Below, piece by piece: positions 20,866 to 32,799 of a stretch of 64,000 nt of DNA. Origin of the DNA: Boswellia sacra (lineage: Eukaryota; Streptophyta; Magnoliopsida; Sapindales; Burseraceae); the NCBI GenBank assembly GCA_013180625.2, contig SNVD02002448.1, positions 1 through 64,000 of the forward strand. The letters run 5' to 3'. The position numbers and the translations under genes were made by a program. The notes under the pieces were generated by a model. That model saw only the letters and a program-made list of their open reading frames with translations. It was not told where the DNA came from and searched no databases. Each line of letters starts with the position of its first letter. Position 1 is the first letter of the stretch.

Positions 20866-22377
20866 TATATATATGCATCCTCGCTACCTGCAGTACTATA
20901 AAATAAATAAAACATAAAATATTTTAAATTAATAAAATATTTATTTATTAATAAATAAATAACTTCAATAAATTAATAATTTTTTATAATCATAATAGTA
21001 TTAACTTGTTGGCGTTTTATTGTAGTACTGGTTGTGAAGTAGAGAGACAGACGGACAATTGATGAGGTGATGGGTTTGAAGGTTTTATGAAAGACAGAAT
21101 AAGTGTGCATATATACAGCTTTATTCGACAATCTATCATAACTGTAGAAAAACAAAAATACCCTCAACCGGATAATTTTAAGATAGCAGTGTTAAAAAGG
21201 TGGGGTGTTTAAGTCAGTTTTTTAAACGGAGGGAGGTTTGGAACAAACATCAAACTTCGCAGAACTTATAGCCACTATCCACTGTGCAGCCACTTCAATT
21301 TCAAACTAGTGTTTTGTCCGATCCACTTGTATCTCTCCTTTGTATAAAAATAACCTAGAATATTTTTTAAATTAGAATTTTAGCACGTTAAAATTATCTT
21401 TAGATTAAAGCATATTGATTAATATGCTATGAGTGATCAAGGAGTGTATTATTATGAAACAGATAAATTGCTGGCAAGTTTTATTACTAGAATCATTATC
21501 CAAACTCAGCCAACATAAGAGAGGATCCAAATGCTTGCTAGAAAAATTAAATCCAGTGTCTACACATAGATCAAACTTCGAAGCATCATAATGCTTCATT
21601 CTCCACACCACCATAAACAGAAACTTGAATCTGAAATTAACAACATTTTAGCATTTGAACAGACCCATTGAAAAGATAGGATCTATTCTAAAAACACAAG
21701 GTTTTGATTTTGGAACTAATAACCAAGTGTACAATTTGTGAACATTGCAAGCATTTAGTTTTCTATCTTGAGTATGATTTTTTTTTTCTTTTGTATTCTT
21801 TGATTTTGCTTTCAACTCTGATAACATTTAAAAGAGTAGTGGTTACTTAATAGGCTGCTAGGCTGCTGGCTTTGGGATTTAAAATTACAAGGATGCCAAG
21901 TGTGTTAGCACTTGATAGTCAATTAATTCTACATTGTTTGAGCAAATGTCTAAAAAAAGGTTCGCAGAATATAATACACTAAACTTTAGTTTGAAAGTTG
22001 TGGACGGTGAGGTATTGTAACAAATTAATTTCAAAATTATTTAAAAAAATCTATATTTAAAAAATGCATAAATAATGAAATGCTACCATCAAAGCTATCA
22101 ATATATCTATAAAAGAGTATCAAAGTTGGACTTTACATATGACATGAACAATTAATTAATTTGGAATGACCCCTATGTTTCGAGTTAATGAGAAACGTAC
22201 AATTATGCTATAGTTTGCATAAAGATAAGAAATTGGTTCTGTGTTTTGCCCTCTAAACAATAAAAAGATGCGGAGCTAAAAAATGATGCATAGAACATAA
22301 TCCTCCATTTATATTCGCATGACAAAGGAGATAGAAGGTTCAAACAGTTGCTCCAAGACACCAATTAACATAGGCAA
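20866..22377. other. AT-rich DNA without recognised gene
   Basis: No convincing ORF, element border or RNA gene is seen. Confidence 0.5.
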
Positions 22378-23545
22378 TCAAATTATGATACACGTATGCC
22401 TAGGACTCAACGTCATGAATATGCAAGAAAGAGAATTAACTAAAACTGAACTACTCCGTCCATTGCTCATAATATGTACTATTTAAATAGGTAAATACAG
22501 AAAGCGTACAAGTACTACACATTCTTCAATATATCGAAAACAGGTACTAAAAGTAGTTAAATTTCTGCAGCCTGCTTTCTAATATAAATGTAATTCATTT
22601 TGCATCAAAGACAATTACAACTTACAGTTGTTAGATCTCTACAAACTTTGTCAGTAATATGTGGAAATCACGCAAAAAGGTTCCTCAAGCAGCCAGCCCT
22701 ATAATGATTATGTATAACAATGAAATCGTTAATAATAAAGGAAAAGAAGGAGAAAATACAATACTCTTATCTAAAATAGTTTTTTTTTTTAATTAAAAGG
22801 AAAAAAAAAAGAAATCAACCAAGAGAATTTGGGGATATTAAGATGCGAATGAAGAGCTTTTCTCTTGCTACTTGAACATTCTTATCTGTGAAGTAGATAG
22901 GAATTGAACAATAGTCTAACTATAAACCTTTTTCCATATTTTGAAATTCAAAAGTTAGGCTGGTTTATGCCCAAATTTAAGATATTGCTATGCATATAGA
23001 TTCTTCAAGAGGCTAGTTACCATAATCAAGTTAGAATAAATGCTTTGTAAACTCCTAAAGAAATTAACAGAGGAAGATTGGACCTTTTGCAATCCATACA
23101 ATTCATAGGTAGTGCTTTCAAAATTTAGAAGCTACAAGCCAAAACATCACATGGAGACACGAACTCAAGGGAAAGTTAGTTACCATGATTTGTACTCATG
23201 TTTAAACAGAAAACAACTTCTCAACAAAGTATCGTTTTCACATCAGACATTAATTTGACTAATATCTACTTTTAAGTCCACCATGCACATGCTGTTTCCT
23301 AAACAGCCAATTTGTCACTTTGTGAGGTGATCATCAAATCATGATCTATAATAGAAGAAGTACATTTTTTCAGCGGCAAGACTGAACAGACTACAACAGT
23401 TACCACCACGATGCATTGTGCAAGATCGACAATTTTAACAAAAATGTCATCCAGGATAGACAATCCTCTTGTATGAAAAACATCAATTGTCTTGCCATTT
23501 GATCCACATTCATATAAACACCAAATCAACACAAAATCGCAAGTT
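22378..23545. repeat. Duplicated block, intact copy
   Basis: Its left half (22378 to ~22912) matches 24041-24590 and its right half (~22913-23545) matches 52383-53005. Shared landmarks are CCTAGGACTCAAC, CTACTCCGTCCATTGCTCA, and GATATTGCTATGCATATAGATTCTTCAAG. It is the uninterrupted version of the copy split by the composite CACTA. No clear gene in it; a 77-residue minus-strand frame (23299-23532) is not recognised. Confidence 0.82.
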
Positions 23546-23754
23546 GTGTGTACAAAAACTCAGTCAAACCACTGTTTCATTGTGACTTAATGAATCCACT
23601 TCTGACATTGATGCAAAAGGGTTTGTATGAAGCAGCTAACCTTGTAATAATCGGGTTCAAAAGTGAAATCATTGGCAAGAAGATAAAAGATAGATTTTAA
23701 TATCCATGGATGGCAGCTAATTCTGTATCTTAAGCCAAATTTGATAGCTAAAGT

Positions 23755-24040
23755 GTAACGCCCCAAAACCGATAAAAAAATTTTGATAATAGACTAGGGA
23801 AATACTAACAATAAATTTATAAAAGTAAAAGTTCAATGAATCATCTTATTGGAAAAAGTAAAAGTAACATTAACACAAAGAGACATCCAACTATCTCTAT
23901 AGTCAAAACAAATTCTAACAAACTCAAGTTCCAAAAACAGTTATAATAAACTAAAGTCTTCTAATTGCATAACTGCAAACAGAAACAAAGCTCCAAAATC
24001 AACAACCAAACTCAACTAACACAACCAAAGTCTTCTTATA
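23755..24040. repeat. Possible LTR or insertion remnant between duplicate blocks
   Basis: It starts TGTAACGCCCCAAAACC, resembling the TGTAACGCCCC start of some plant Ty3/gypsy LTRs, and lies exactly between the two duplicate blocks. No end or TSD is defined, so the call is tentative. Confidence 0.25.
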
Positions 24041-24590
24041 TCAAATTATGATATATGCATGCCTAGGACTCAACATCATGAATGTATAAGAATGAGAATG
24101 AGTAGAAGTTAACATGCTCAGAATATATACCAACTTGTTCAAACCACTACTCCGTCCATTGCTCAAAATATAAACCATTTAAACAGGTAAATACAGAAAG
24201 GATACAAGTGCTACACTTTCTATATATTGAAGACAGCTACTAAATGTAGTTAAATTTCTACAATCTTCTTTATAATAGATATATAATTCACTTTGTATCA
24301 AAGGCTACTACAACTGAAGAGTTGTTAGATCTCTAGAAACTTTATCAATAAGATGTTGAAATCCTTACATTCACGCAAAGAGGTTCCTCAAGCAGCTAGC
24401 CCCGTAATGATCATGAATAACAATCAAATCGTTAATAAAGAAGGAAAAGGGAGAAACCCCAATACTTCATCTAAATTAGGCTTTTTTATTAAAAAAATCA
24501 TACAGGAGAATTCGGCGAAGTTGTGAATGAAGAGCTTTTCCGTTGTTACTTGAACGTTCTCATCTGCAAAGTCGATAGTAATTGAAAAAT
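24041..24590. repeat. Duplicated block, left half of the split copy
   Basis: It matches 22378 to ~22912 and stops at ATTGAAAAAT, where the CACTA-like end at 24591 begins. The remainder of this copy is found at 52383-53005. Confidence 0.82.
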
Positions 24591-25219
24591 CGCTATAAAA
24601 ATCATTGTCTTTTATGGCTGCCACTTTGCGGCAGAAGCTTTTTTACGTCTGCTTTACGGCGGCTACTCAGCTGCCTCAAATAAAAGCCGCCGCAAAATAT
24701 TTACGGAATTTTACGGATGGTTTTTAATTTCTTGCTGCTGCTGTCCAATTTTTCGTGGCTGCATTGATGCTGACGTGAAAGTCTATATACCATAGGCTGC
24801 CATGTTTATTATGGCTGCTTTATTGCTGATGTAAATGAATTGCAAAAATTCATAACTTATTCTACGTACTTAAGAATTTATTCATTTTAGATGTAACGTA
24901 ACAAGAAAATCAATTGTTAGAAATTCAATTTCATTTTATTTAAATTTAATTTACATAATTTAAAATTTAGATTGAAATACATTATTAACAAAATAAAGCC
25001 TTTGAAATATTTATGTTATTACAAATTTATAACTCAAAAAGTAAAAAATTTATACAAATTGAAGCATCAATTCGTCCTTAAGGCTTCTATTTCATCCCCC
25101 TCTAATCCATACCCTTTGCTTGCTCGACAAAACCATCTCGAAAGCTACCTCAATAAGCTTTTATCGCAGGGCCACTGGCTTTGGTTTTAAAAAACAGAGG
25201 AAACAGATCAAACCTTAAA
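24591..25219. other. Left subterminal region of the composite CACTA
   Basis: Up to ~24800 it is rich in GCGGC/GCCGC hairpin motifs (TTTACGGCGGC, AAAGCCGCCGC, TTTACGG), as expected of a CACTA subterminal region. No gene is seen. Confidence 0.55.
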
Positions 25220-25623
25220 GGGATAATTCTAATTTGCCCCCTGAGGTTAGGCTTAAAAAAAATTGAGGACCTTAGTTTTCTGAAATCTAAGATTGCCCCA
25301 TGAGGTTACTGTAGTACCGTTAGATTTAATGAAAAATGTATTAAACCGTTAGATTTAACGGAAAATGCATTAGATAATAACTTAATGCTAATATTAGATT
25401 TAACAAAAAATGTATTAAATAATAATTTAACGCTAATAAGCAGTAAAATAGACAATAATACACTTTTCTAAATGGTTTGTAAAGCATTAAGTTACTATTG
25501 AATACATTTTCCGTTAAATCTAATGGTGCTACAGTAACCTCAGGGGGCAAATTTAGATTTCAGAAAACTGAGGTCCTCAATTTTCTTTACACCTAACCTC
25601 AGGGGGCAAATTAGAATTATCCC
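25220..25623. mobile_element. MULE-like MITE, copy 2 (404 bp, 9-bp TSD)
   Basis: Same ends as 19392-19692 (GGGATAATTCTAATTTGCCC ... inverted at the right). Flanks AACCTTAAA are identical at 25211-25219 and 25624-25632. The middle is ~100 bp longer than copy 1, with an extra repeat of TTAGATTTAACGGAAAATG-type sequence. Confidence 0.93.
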
Positions 25624-25806
25624 AACCTTAAATAACCTTCCCCCCTCTTCCACTTTCCTGTAACATTAATCAATCAAACAATGAGTTTAGATTCCTTAAC
25701 TACAATTAAATAGACAATATGTCAAGCAACTTGCATTCCCTAGAGACCAAAAATGCAAATTCCATACCGAAGAATCTTGCAATTTAATGGAAAAATAAAC
25801 GACTAT

Positions 25807-26151
25807 TTAGTAATAAAACTGCAAACCAAGATAGACGGTAAACAAATTGTACATTACACAGAAGGAAAGCACCATCCTGAAATCTCCATCATTGTCAATC
25901 CCACCCTTGCAATTCTTGGAGACAAGAAGAAAAGCATTTTGAGTGGCTTCATCCTCCCAACTCCGCAAGAAAGAAACGCTCTTCAGTTTTGGATTTTCCA
26001 TTAACCCAAGAGATTGGAGTTCTGGGAAAGGGTTTAGATTTGTCATAGTACCTTCATGCAATTTTCTAGCGCTTAACGTTTCTTCCATCATAGAACACCA
26101 ACTAATTGAAAGAAACTTGATATTTACATAAGAATGAATACTCTTTAACAT
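25807..26151 (-). pseudogene. CC-NBS-LRR (NLR) C-terminal fragment
   Basis: The minus strand reads FLSISWCSMMEETLSARKL, then NLNPFPELQSLGLMENPKLK, then SWEDEATQNAFLLVSKN. These are typical of the last leucine-rich repeats and C-terminus of RPS2/RPS5-like coiled-coil NLR immune receptors. The stretch between the LRR block and the WEDEATQNAF tail is shorter than in family members, so an internal deletion is likely. The NB-ARC domain and the rest are absent. The fragment ends near the hAT element at 26168 and lies inside the composite CACTA, so it is either captured or resident debris. Confidence 0.72.
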
Positions 26152-26299
26152 ATTTCGAGGGCTGAATTAGGGGTGGGCACGGGTCAGGTCGGGTTTGGCA
26201 ATACCTGATCATACCCGAATATTCATCAGGTTTAATAAATTAGAACCGATTTCGGTAATTATTTTCAACTATCCGAAGGGTACCGATGGGATCGGGTCG

Positions 26300-26830
26300 G
26301 GTCGGGTGTATCGGGTTGACATCCGACACTCGACACTTACATGTCGAGTCGTGTCAGATTCACAACCGACACTCGATATTAGTTTATTTTGGATGACATC
26401 GAGTGTCGGACGTATCAGATATCTATTTTTGAAGACATCGAGTGTCGGATGATGTATCCGACACTCGACACTTACATGTCGAGTCGTGTCAGATTCACAA
26501 CCGATACTCAACACTTACATCTCGAGTCGTGTCGGATTCACAACCGACACTCGATATCAGTCTATTTTGGAAGACATCGAGTGTCGGATGCATCATCTAA
26601 CACTCGAGACTTACATGTTGAGTGTCGGATTCACAACCGACACTCGATATTAGTGTATTTTGGAAGACATCGAGTGTCAAATGATGCATCCAACACTCGA
26701 CACTTATATGTCGAGTCGTGTCGAGCTCTATCGAGCGCGTCAAGTTTTGTCGAATTTTGTCGAGCGTTTTTGTTGTTTGCTTGTTTTAGCTTTGTTTTTT
26801 TTGCCTTTTTGCATCATATTGAACTATAAC
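26300..26830. repeat. hAT left subterminal repeat array
   Basis: About four imperfect units of roughly 100 bp built from short palindromes (GACATCGAGTGTCGGATG, CCGACACTCGACACTTACAT). The several overlapping frames here are artefacts of the repeat. The array ends in a unique TTTTGTCGAATTTTGTCGAGCG block. Confidence 0.88.
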
Positions 26831-27430
26831 GGCCTTGTATTTGCACGTTGAAGCAAATGGCAAGTGAATTATAGACAATAGAGGATGTCTAAACATTGAC
26901 AGAGGTGGAGTTGTTAAGAGTTAGGAAATGCAGCATTTTTTTGAATTGTAGACAATAATAGAGGATTCATTTGAAGTGTTCGAGTTTCAATAAGATAATA
27001 GATGATGCAGCCATGCAGCAGTTGCCACAAACAATCTTTCGAGTTTCAATAAGACAACAAATTAATTCAAAGCAACATGCCAAGAAGACAATATGAATAC
27101 AGTGTGAGATTTGGAGAAAAAACTCCACAAACTCATGAATAAAATTTCATGGGTAAATAAAGAAAATTCCTAAAAACAAACAAAAATAACAAATACAAAG
27201 ACAAACTCCAAGAGATGAAGCAAACTCCACAACAGTCAAGCAAAACAAAATATTAGAATTTGAATTGTCCGCAAACTCCAAATTCCACAAACTCCCACAT
27301 TTGAAGCCCCAACTCCAAGTTCCAGCTCCACAATATTCATGCTTTAATGTCCAACCGCTCCAATGTTGATATAGTAGATCCAAACACATCTTTATCATTG
27401 ACAAATGCAAAAAAAAAAAAAAGTTATAAA

Positions 27431-29570
27431 TTAATATAATGAAATCACGATATGATCTAATATAAAAGTAAAATGGTTAATGAATGGTATTTTACCTGAC
27501 ACAGCAGATTCAGATTCACCAAACACCATATGATCCCCATCTTTGCTTTCATCCAACTGTGAGAATGGGAAGATTTCATCACATAATGTGTAAGTAATCC
27601 AATTTTGTGAGCAGATTAATGACTCAACCATTTTAGGAGTTAGCGAGCTCCTAATTGATCTAGAATGCGTCCGCCTATACTAAGTGCAAACTCAGAAGGA
27701 ATAACAAATACATCCCTTGCCATTCTTGCTAAAACAGGGAAGTTTGCCACATTTACCTTCCACCAATCTAGTATTTCAAAATTATCTTGTTTTCCTTGCA
27801 CTATTGGATTAGACAAATACTTCTCCACTCCATGTGATGAACCTTCCAATTTCTCATCCTAAAGAAACCTTTCAAGTGGATGTTGTTTGGGTACGGGGAA
27901 TTGAGAAGTTTGATATTGATCAACATCAACTGACATAGATGCTGAGGAACCTTCACTCACCATTTCATTTGAAGAAGCCTCCTCATTCTCAAAAGAAGCA
28001 TACAAATCATACAATTTATACAATAATGCTTTAATCTGTGATGTTTTCTCCTCAGATTTACTAAGACCCCACATTACCTTATAAGCATAAGTCAGAAACT
28101 TTAACTTAGCCCTAGGATCAAGAATAACAGCAATGAGCAACATGTGATTTACGCCATCCAATGAACCCCAATATTTATTAAACTTCTTCTTCATATTTTT
28201 TGCCATATCACATAAAATATTATTTGTTTGTTCGTCTAAATCACTCAAATAATCCTGAAGTTGCCACATCTCATGAAATAAAATATGGGCTGTAGAAGTT
28301 AAAGAAGAAGTGAACTTGAGAGTTACCTCATAAAATTGCTTCAAAAATTGTACAAAAACAGAAGCTTTATCCCAATCATCTGTTTGAGGAGGCCCCACCT
28401 TTTTCTCCTCAGAAAAATAATTAAGATAATGCCCGTTGTCCTCCTTCAACCGCTCAAGTGCTTGTTGAAACCGTAGAGCACTATCTAGCATCAAGAAAGT
28501 CGCATTCCATCTTGTAGGAAATATCTAACACCAAATTCCCTTTATATTAAATCCTTTGATGCTCTGCACAATCTCTGAACCTTTGTAACCTTGCAGGAGA
28601 AGATCTAACATATCTCACAGCATTTCGAATTCTAGTTATGGATCAATCAAGCTTTTTTAAACCCTCACCTACAATCAAGTTAACAATATATGCAGAACAA
28701 CGCACATATAAGTACTTCCCTTCTAGAATCATCCCTCCACTTTTCCAATTCTTCATTAATTTCTTCTTAAAATAGTTGATAGCTGTTTCATTTGCACTTG
28801 CATTATCAACTGTAATAGTGAAGATATTCTCCAAACCCCAAGCGTTCAAACAACCCTTAATAATTCTACCAATTGTTTCACCTCTATGATTAATAACTTG
28901 AGAAAAACACAAAATTCTTTTCTGCAACTTCCAAGCATGATCAACAAAATGTGTAGTGATCACCATATAGCTCATATTTTGAATGGATGTCCAAATGTCG
29001 GTAGTGAGAGAAACCCTAACCTTGTATGCCTTGAAATAATTCTTCAAAGCTTATTTCTCACTTACATAAAGCTTCAAAATGTCTCTTGCAACTATTCTTT
29101 GTGAGGGAACTTCAAATTTTGGACAAGCTACCCGCATACGACGCCGAAATCCTTTATTCTCAACAAATCGAAATGGCAGCTCATCTATAATTACCATCTC
29201 TACAAGTGCTCTCCTAATTGCTTCTTTATCAAATCCAATAGATACAAGATTGTTTGATGTCCCACTCTCTAAATTTTTCCCACAAAAAAAAAACTTTTTG
29301 TTTCTCGTCATTCTCCGCATGTTGTTCACTCAAAACATATTTGGGGCACACATTCAAATGCTTCAACAAGTTAGTTGTGCCATGCTTTTTACTGTCTGAA
29401 GTAAAACTTTTCCCACAATAGTTGCACACACATCTATTCCCACTAATTTTTTTGAAATGACTCCACACTACCGAAACTTGAGGCTTCTTTCTCTTAGATT
29501 TGATAGATGTTGCTTGATTACTGAATTCATCTGCTTGACCTTTATTCGGGGAACCAGTTTCAGAAGCCAT
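27431..29570 (-). pseudogene. hAT transposase, disrupted
   Basis: From the ATG at 29570 a BED zinc finger is visible (VVWSHFKKI, CNYCGKSF, LLKHLNVCP), then the RNase-H-like catalytic region (SLTTDIWTSIQNMSYMVITT, FTITVDNASANETAI, CSAYIVNLIVGEGLKKLD), the DUF4413-type region (VILDPRAKLKFLTYAYKVMW), and the C-terminal dimerisation domain (ILDWWKVNVANFPVLARMAR, VIPSEFALSIGGRILD). Lesions include a frame shift at the A/T run near 29283-29292, in-frame stops at 29051, 28643 and 27859, a shifted stretch near 28495-28640 and another shift near 27635. The usual CSAH motif reads CSAY. It would have excised and reinserted the element; it cannot now. Confidence 0.9.
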
Positions 29571-30162
29571 AACTGGTAAAATAAAATTAGTTTATTCATG
29601 AATAAGAAGTGTAAATATTCCCTTGCAACCAGCAAGCGTATTAAATGCATTAAGATAAAATTGAAACAGCAAGCAATCTATGCAACCGGCAGGCGGCAAG
29701 CATTTTAAATGCATTAAGATAAACCCTTTGTTTACTTACACTTAATTTCTTTCAAACCCAAAATTGATCCAATCCAATCCAAACCAATAAACCAATACAG
29801 ACATATAAATTGAAGAAATCCTGAATTGAAGAATAATTAATTGACTGTGATCAAATTTTGGCTTCACAAAGACATGGAACTTTACCTAGTCAAAGAGACA
29901 AACAAGACTCCAACTTACGCGCGAAACAAACGAACAAGGTGGAGACTTGGAGTCGTGGCAACTGGCGAGCCACTATCGGCCTCTGAGGTTAACTGTGATC
30001 GAAATATAGTCACCGGCGCGTTGAAGTGAGGTAGTGAGAGACGTTGAAGAGGGGATGTTGAAGTCGGCTCGGCCGAGAGAAAATTGAAATTCAGTAAGAT
30101 GTGAGAGACGAGTAAATATACGATAATTACATGTGGTGAGGTCTACAATAAAATTTTTGGAA
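29571..30162. other. hAT 5' region
   Basis: Non-coding region between the transposase start and the right subterminal array. It contains a duplicated AGCAAG...TTAAATGCATTAAGATAAA motif (about 29630 and 29700). Confidence 0.5.
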
Positions 30163-30530
30163 GACATCGAGTGTCGGATACATCATCCGACACTCGACAC
30201 TTGCATGTCGAGTCGTGTCGGATTCATAACCGACAATCGATATCAGTCTATTTTGGAAGAAATCGAGTATCGGATGATGCATCTGACACTCGACATTTAC
30301 ATGTCGAGTGCCGGATTCACAATCGACATTCGATATCAGTCTATTTTGGAAGACATCGAGTCTCGGATGCATCATCTGACACTCGACACTTACATGTCGA
30401 GTCTTGTCAAGCTCTATCAAGCGCGTCGAGTTTTGTCGAATTTTGTCGAGCGTTTTTGCAGGTTGCTTATTTTAGGGCTTTAGCTTTGTTTTTTTGCCTT
30501 TTTGCATCATATTTAATTTAACTATAACCA
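30163..30530. repeat. hAT right subterminal array, in direct orientation to the left one
   Basis: The same units as 26300-26830 (TCTATTTTGGAAGACATCGAG, CCGACACTCGACACTTGCAT) and the same exit block AGTTTTGTCGAATTTTGTCG...TTTTTGCATCATATT occur here in the same orientation as on the left, whereas the TIRs are inverted. Confidence 0.85.
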
Positions 30531-30734
30531 ATTAACTTATGCCACGTGGAAAATTAAATTGTTTTCAATAAAAAATATTCAGGTCGGGTATCAATCGGGT
30601 TTATTTAATTTTACCCGATCTCGGGTCGGGTAATATCGTGTACTTCAAATTTATACCCGATTTCGGTTATTTTTTCTCTCTTACCCGATCAAACCTGATT
30701 CGGGTCGGGTCGGGGAATTATGCCCACCCCTAGG

Positions 30735-31230
30735 CTGAATTACCTACAGAATTTATTAAACTCCTTTACTTTGCTTACTCAACTTTTCAGGCTTGAAGCA
30801 AGTAGCAGACCTTTTTTCTGCTAATGTCTTAGCCCTTGGATACTTAACATTGGGCTGATATAGGTAACCTTTATCGAACAAGTAGAAATAGAATAGTTTT
30901 ATAAATTAAAAAAAGAAGCAATATTTAAGGGAAAGGTTATCAAAACAAGAATTATTATTTTAGTTTCTCCACTTTTATTTCGATTAGATGTGTACCCAAC
31001 CATCCTTGTAGTAATATATAGAAATGAAACTTTTCTGACTTAACTTTGCAGGCCTGCAGCAAGTAGCAGACCTTTTTCCTACTAGAGACTCAGCCCTTGG
31101 AGAGCTAAAAGAAACCTTTATCGAACAGGTTGAAATAGAATAGCTTTATACATTTTTTTCTTTAAAAAGAAATATTTAAGGGAATGTTTTCAAAATGAGA
31201 ATTATTATTTTAGTTTCTCTTCGTTTTATT
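30735..31230. repeat. ~280-bp tandem duplication
   Basis: GAAGCAAGTAGCAGACCTTT...CCTTTATCGAACA...AATAGAATAG...ATTATTATTTTAGTTTCTC occurs at about 30785-30975 and again at 31060-31220. No coding content is recognised. Confidence 0.82.
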
Positions 31231-31357
31231 GATTAGATGAGAGAGCTTATCAAATCTCGAAGGTAATACCTCCTAACCAATCAAGGAGCGCATGCTAAAT
31301 ACATATAACAACAATGATTTTCTCAAAATAAAGAAATCGTATAATAAAAATGTATGT

Positions 31358-31575
31358 CATCTTGGCACTGTCTAGGATATAGCCTTTCTTGGCCTCCAAG
31401 AGTTGGCCTAACCAATTCAATTATCTTATCTGGGTTTCCAAGATCATTATAGAATTCATAGTGATAAATCCTGTCAGATAATTTTCCTACTTCTTTGCAA
31501 TCTCCTCTGCAGTCCTTCAGCTCTTTTTCTCTCAGTGCTCTAAGCCCAACAGGTGTCTCACTTGGCGAATGTGGC
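31358..31575 (-). pseudogene. Lipoxygenase exon fragment
   Basis: The minus strand from 31574 reads SETPVGLRALREKELKDCRG, then LSDRIYHYEFYNDLGNPDK, then VRPTLGGQERLYPRQCQDD. The DRxYDYxxYNDLGNPDK...RPxLGGxxxxYPRRC pattern is characteristic of plant lipoxygenases, at the junction of the PLAT domain and the catalytic domain. Departures from consensus (HYEF for DYDV, PRQC for PRRC) suggest relaxed constraint. Only ~70 of ~900 residues are present, and no iron-binding histidines. It lies between the hAT and the inner CACTA, within the composite element. Confidence 0.85.
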
Positions 31576-32428
31576 TACCCAAGTTAAATGATCATAAAAC
31601 TAAGTTAGTGTTGATGCTTGATGATCATAATTTTATATGCAAAATTGAATAAAAAATGCATATTGTCCATTTGGTTATTGGACATATATGATTGTCACTT
31701 GTCATGCCAGAAATGAATGATTATGTCAACGGTGCACTCTCTGGAAAGCTGGCCCATCTAATAATAAGATATATTAATTAATAATTTTCTCTTTCCATAT
31801 TTCCTTCTTTGTGTTTTTAGACTATAAGAGTTGTTAAAGTATATGGGTTAATTTGATTTACCAATTGAGTTAGTTGCTTTGACAAGATTCAATAACTGTT
31901 GCTAGCTGCCCAGTTCTGAAGTCTGAATGGTTTAACTTCTTCTTATCTGAGGCAAAATTCAAAGGCTATGCTACAAGTTTTGACTTTAACTTAATTTGTC
32001 ATTGAATCAGAACACTTTGGAGAAATTCCAACTGGCAATATCCTCCAAAAAAGTCAACCTTTAACACCAACCAAAAAATCCAAAATATGAAATATAATGA
32101 CATAATCAACAATTATTTCTAAGAATACAAAGCTTATTTCCAATAAAAGAAACAAGTGCTTACAACTTGTATTTCATTTTCAGTTATTATTTTCTCTAAT
32201 AATGACATACTGCACACAGAAAAATACCAAAAAAAAAAAAAAGCAAACAAAATGAGAACTTGAATTGACATGGATAATAAAACACAAGGATTGATAATCC
32301 CATGCCTCTTCCAAGTCTTTTTATTTAAATTTGTATTAAGCATTATATTTCAAATAGATCATGTAGCAACTACAAGGTATTTGTTCTCTTTAAAAAGAGA
32401 AAAAACTTACATAAGTCTGGTCTACCAA
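31576..32428. other. Non-coding stretch between the lipoxygenase fragment and the inner CACTA
   Basis: No further lipoxygenase exon or other gene recognised. Confidence 0.45.
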
Positions 32429-32799
32429 CACTACAAGAAAAACAGTTTTTTGCGACAAAATTTTTTGCGACGAAATAAAATTCGTCGCAAAAAGCGGCCT
32501 TTTGCGACAAAATTATAATTTCGTCACAAAAGTTAGCATTTCAAAAGAAAAGATATTTTGCGAGGAATTTTTCGTCGCAAAATAAAACCTTTAGCGATGA
32601 ATATTCATTTCGTCGCTAAAAACTCTAGTGACTAATTAGGGAAGCATTTTTTGCGACGATATAAAACCTATTGCGACAAACTTTTCATCGCAAAACGTAT
32701 TACACGAAGATGGGATTTTGTGACAAAAATTTTATAGCAACATGAACATTTTTTGCGACAAAATTATATTTCTCGCGAAAAAAAGACCTTTTGCGACAA

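Larger units (their letters stand above)
26168..30732 (-). mobile_element. hAT element, 4.57 kb, complete ends
   Basis: Perfect 12-bp terminal inverted repeats TAGGGGTGGGCA (26168) and TGCCCACCCCTA (to 30732), flanked by the identical 8-bp duplication GGCTGAAT (26160-26167 and 30733-30740), define a hAT insertion. The adjacent subterminal DNA is rich in GGGTCGGGT. The transposase remnant lies on the minus strand. Confidence 0.95.

Noticed and set aside
23299..23532. 77-codon minus-strand frame in the duplicated block
   Set aside because: The frame is not preserved in the second copy at 52740-53005, so it is unlikely to be coding.
26269..26829. Overlapping frames in the hAT subterminal arrays (also 30127-30521)
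   Set aside because: By-products of the palindromic GACACTCGAC repeats; present on both strands.
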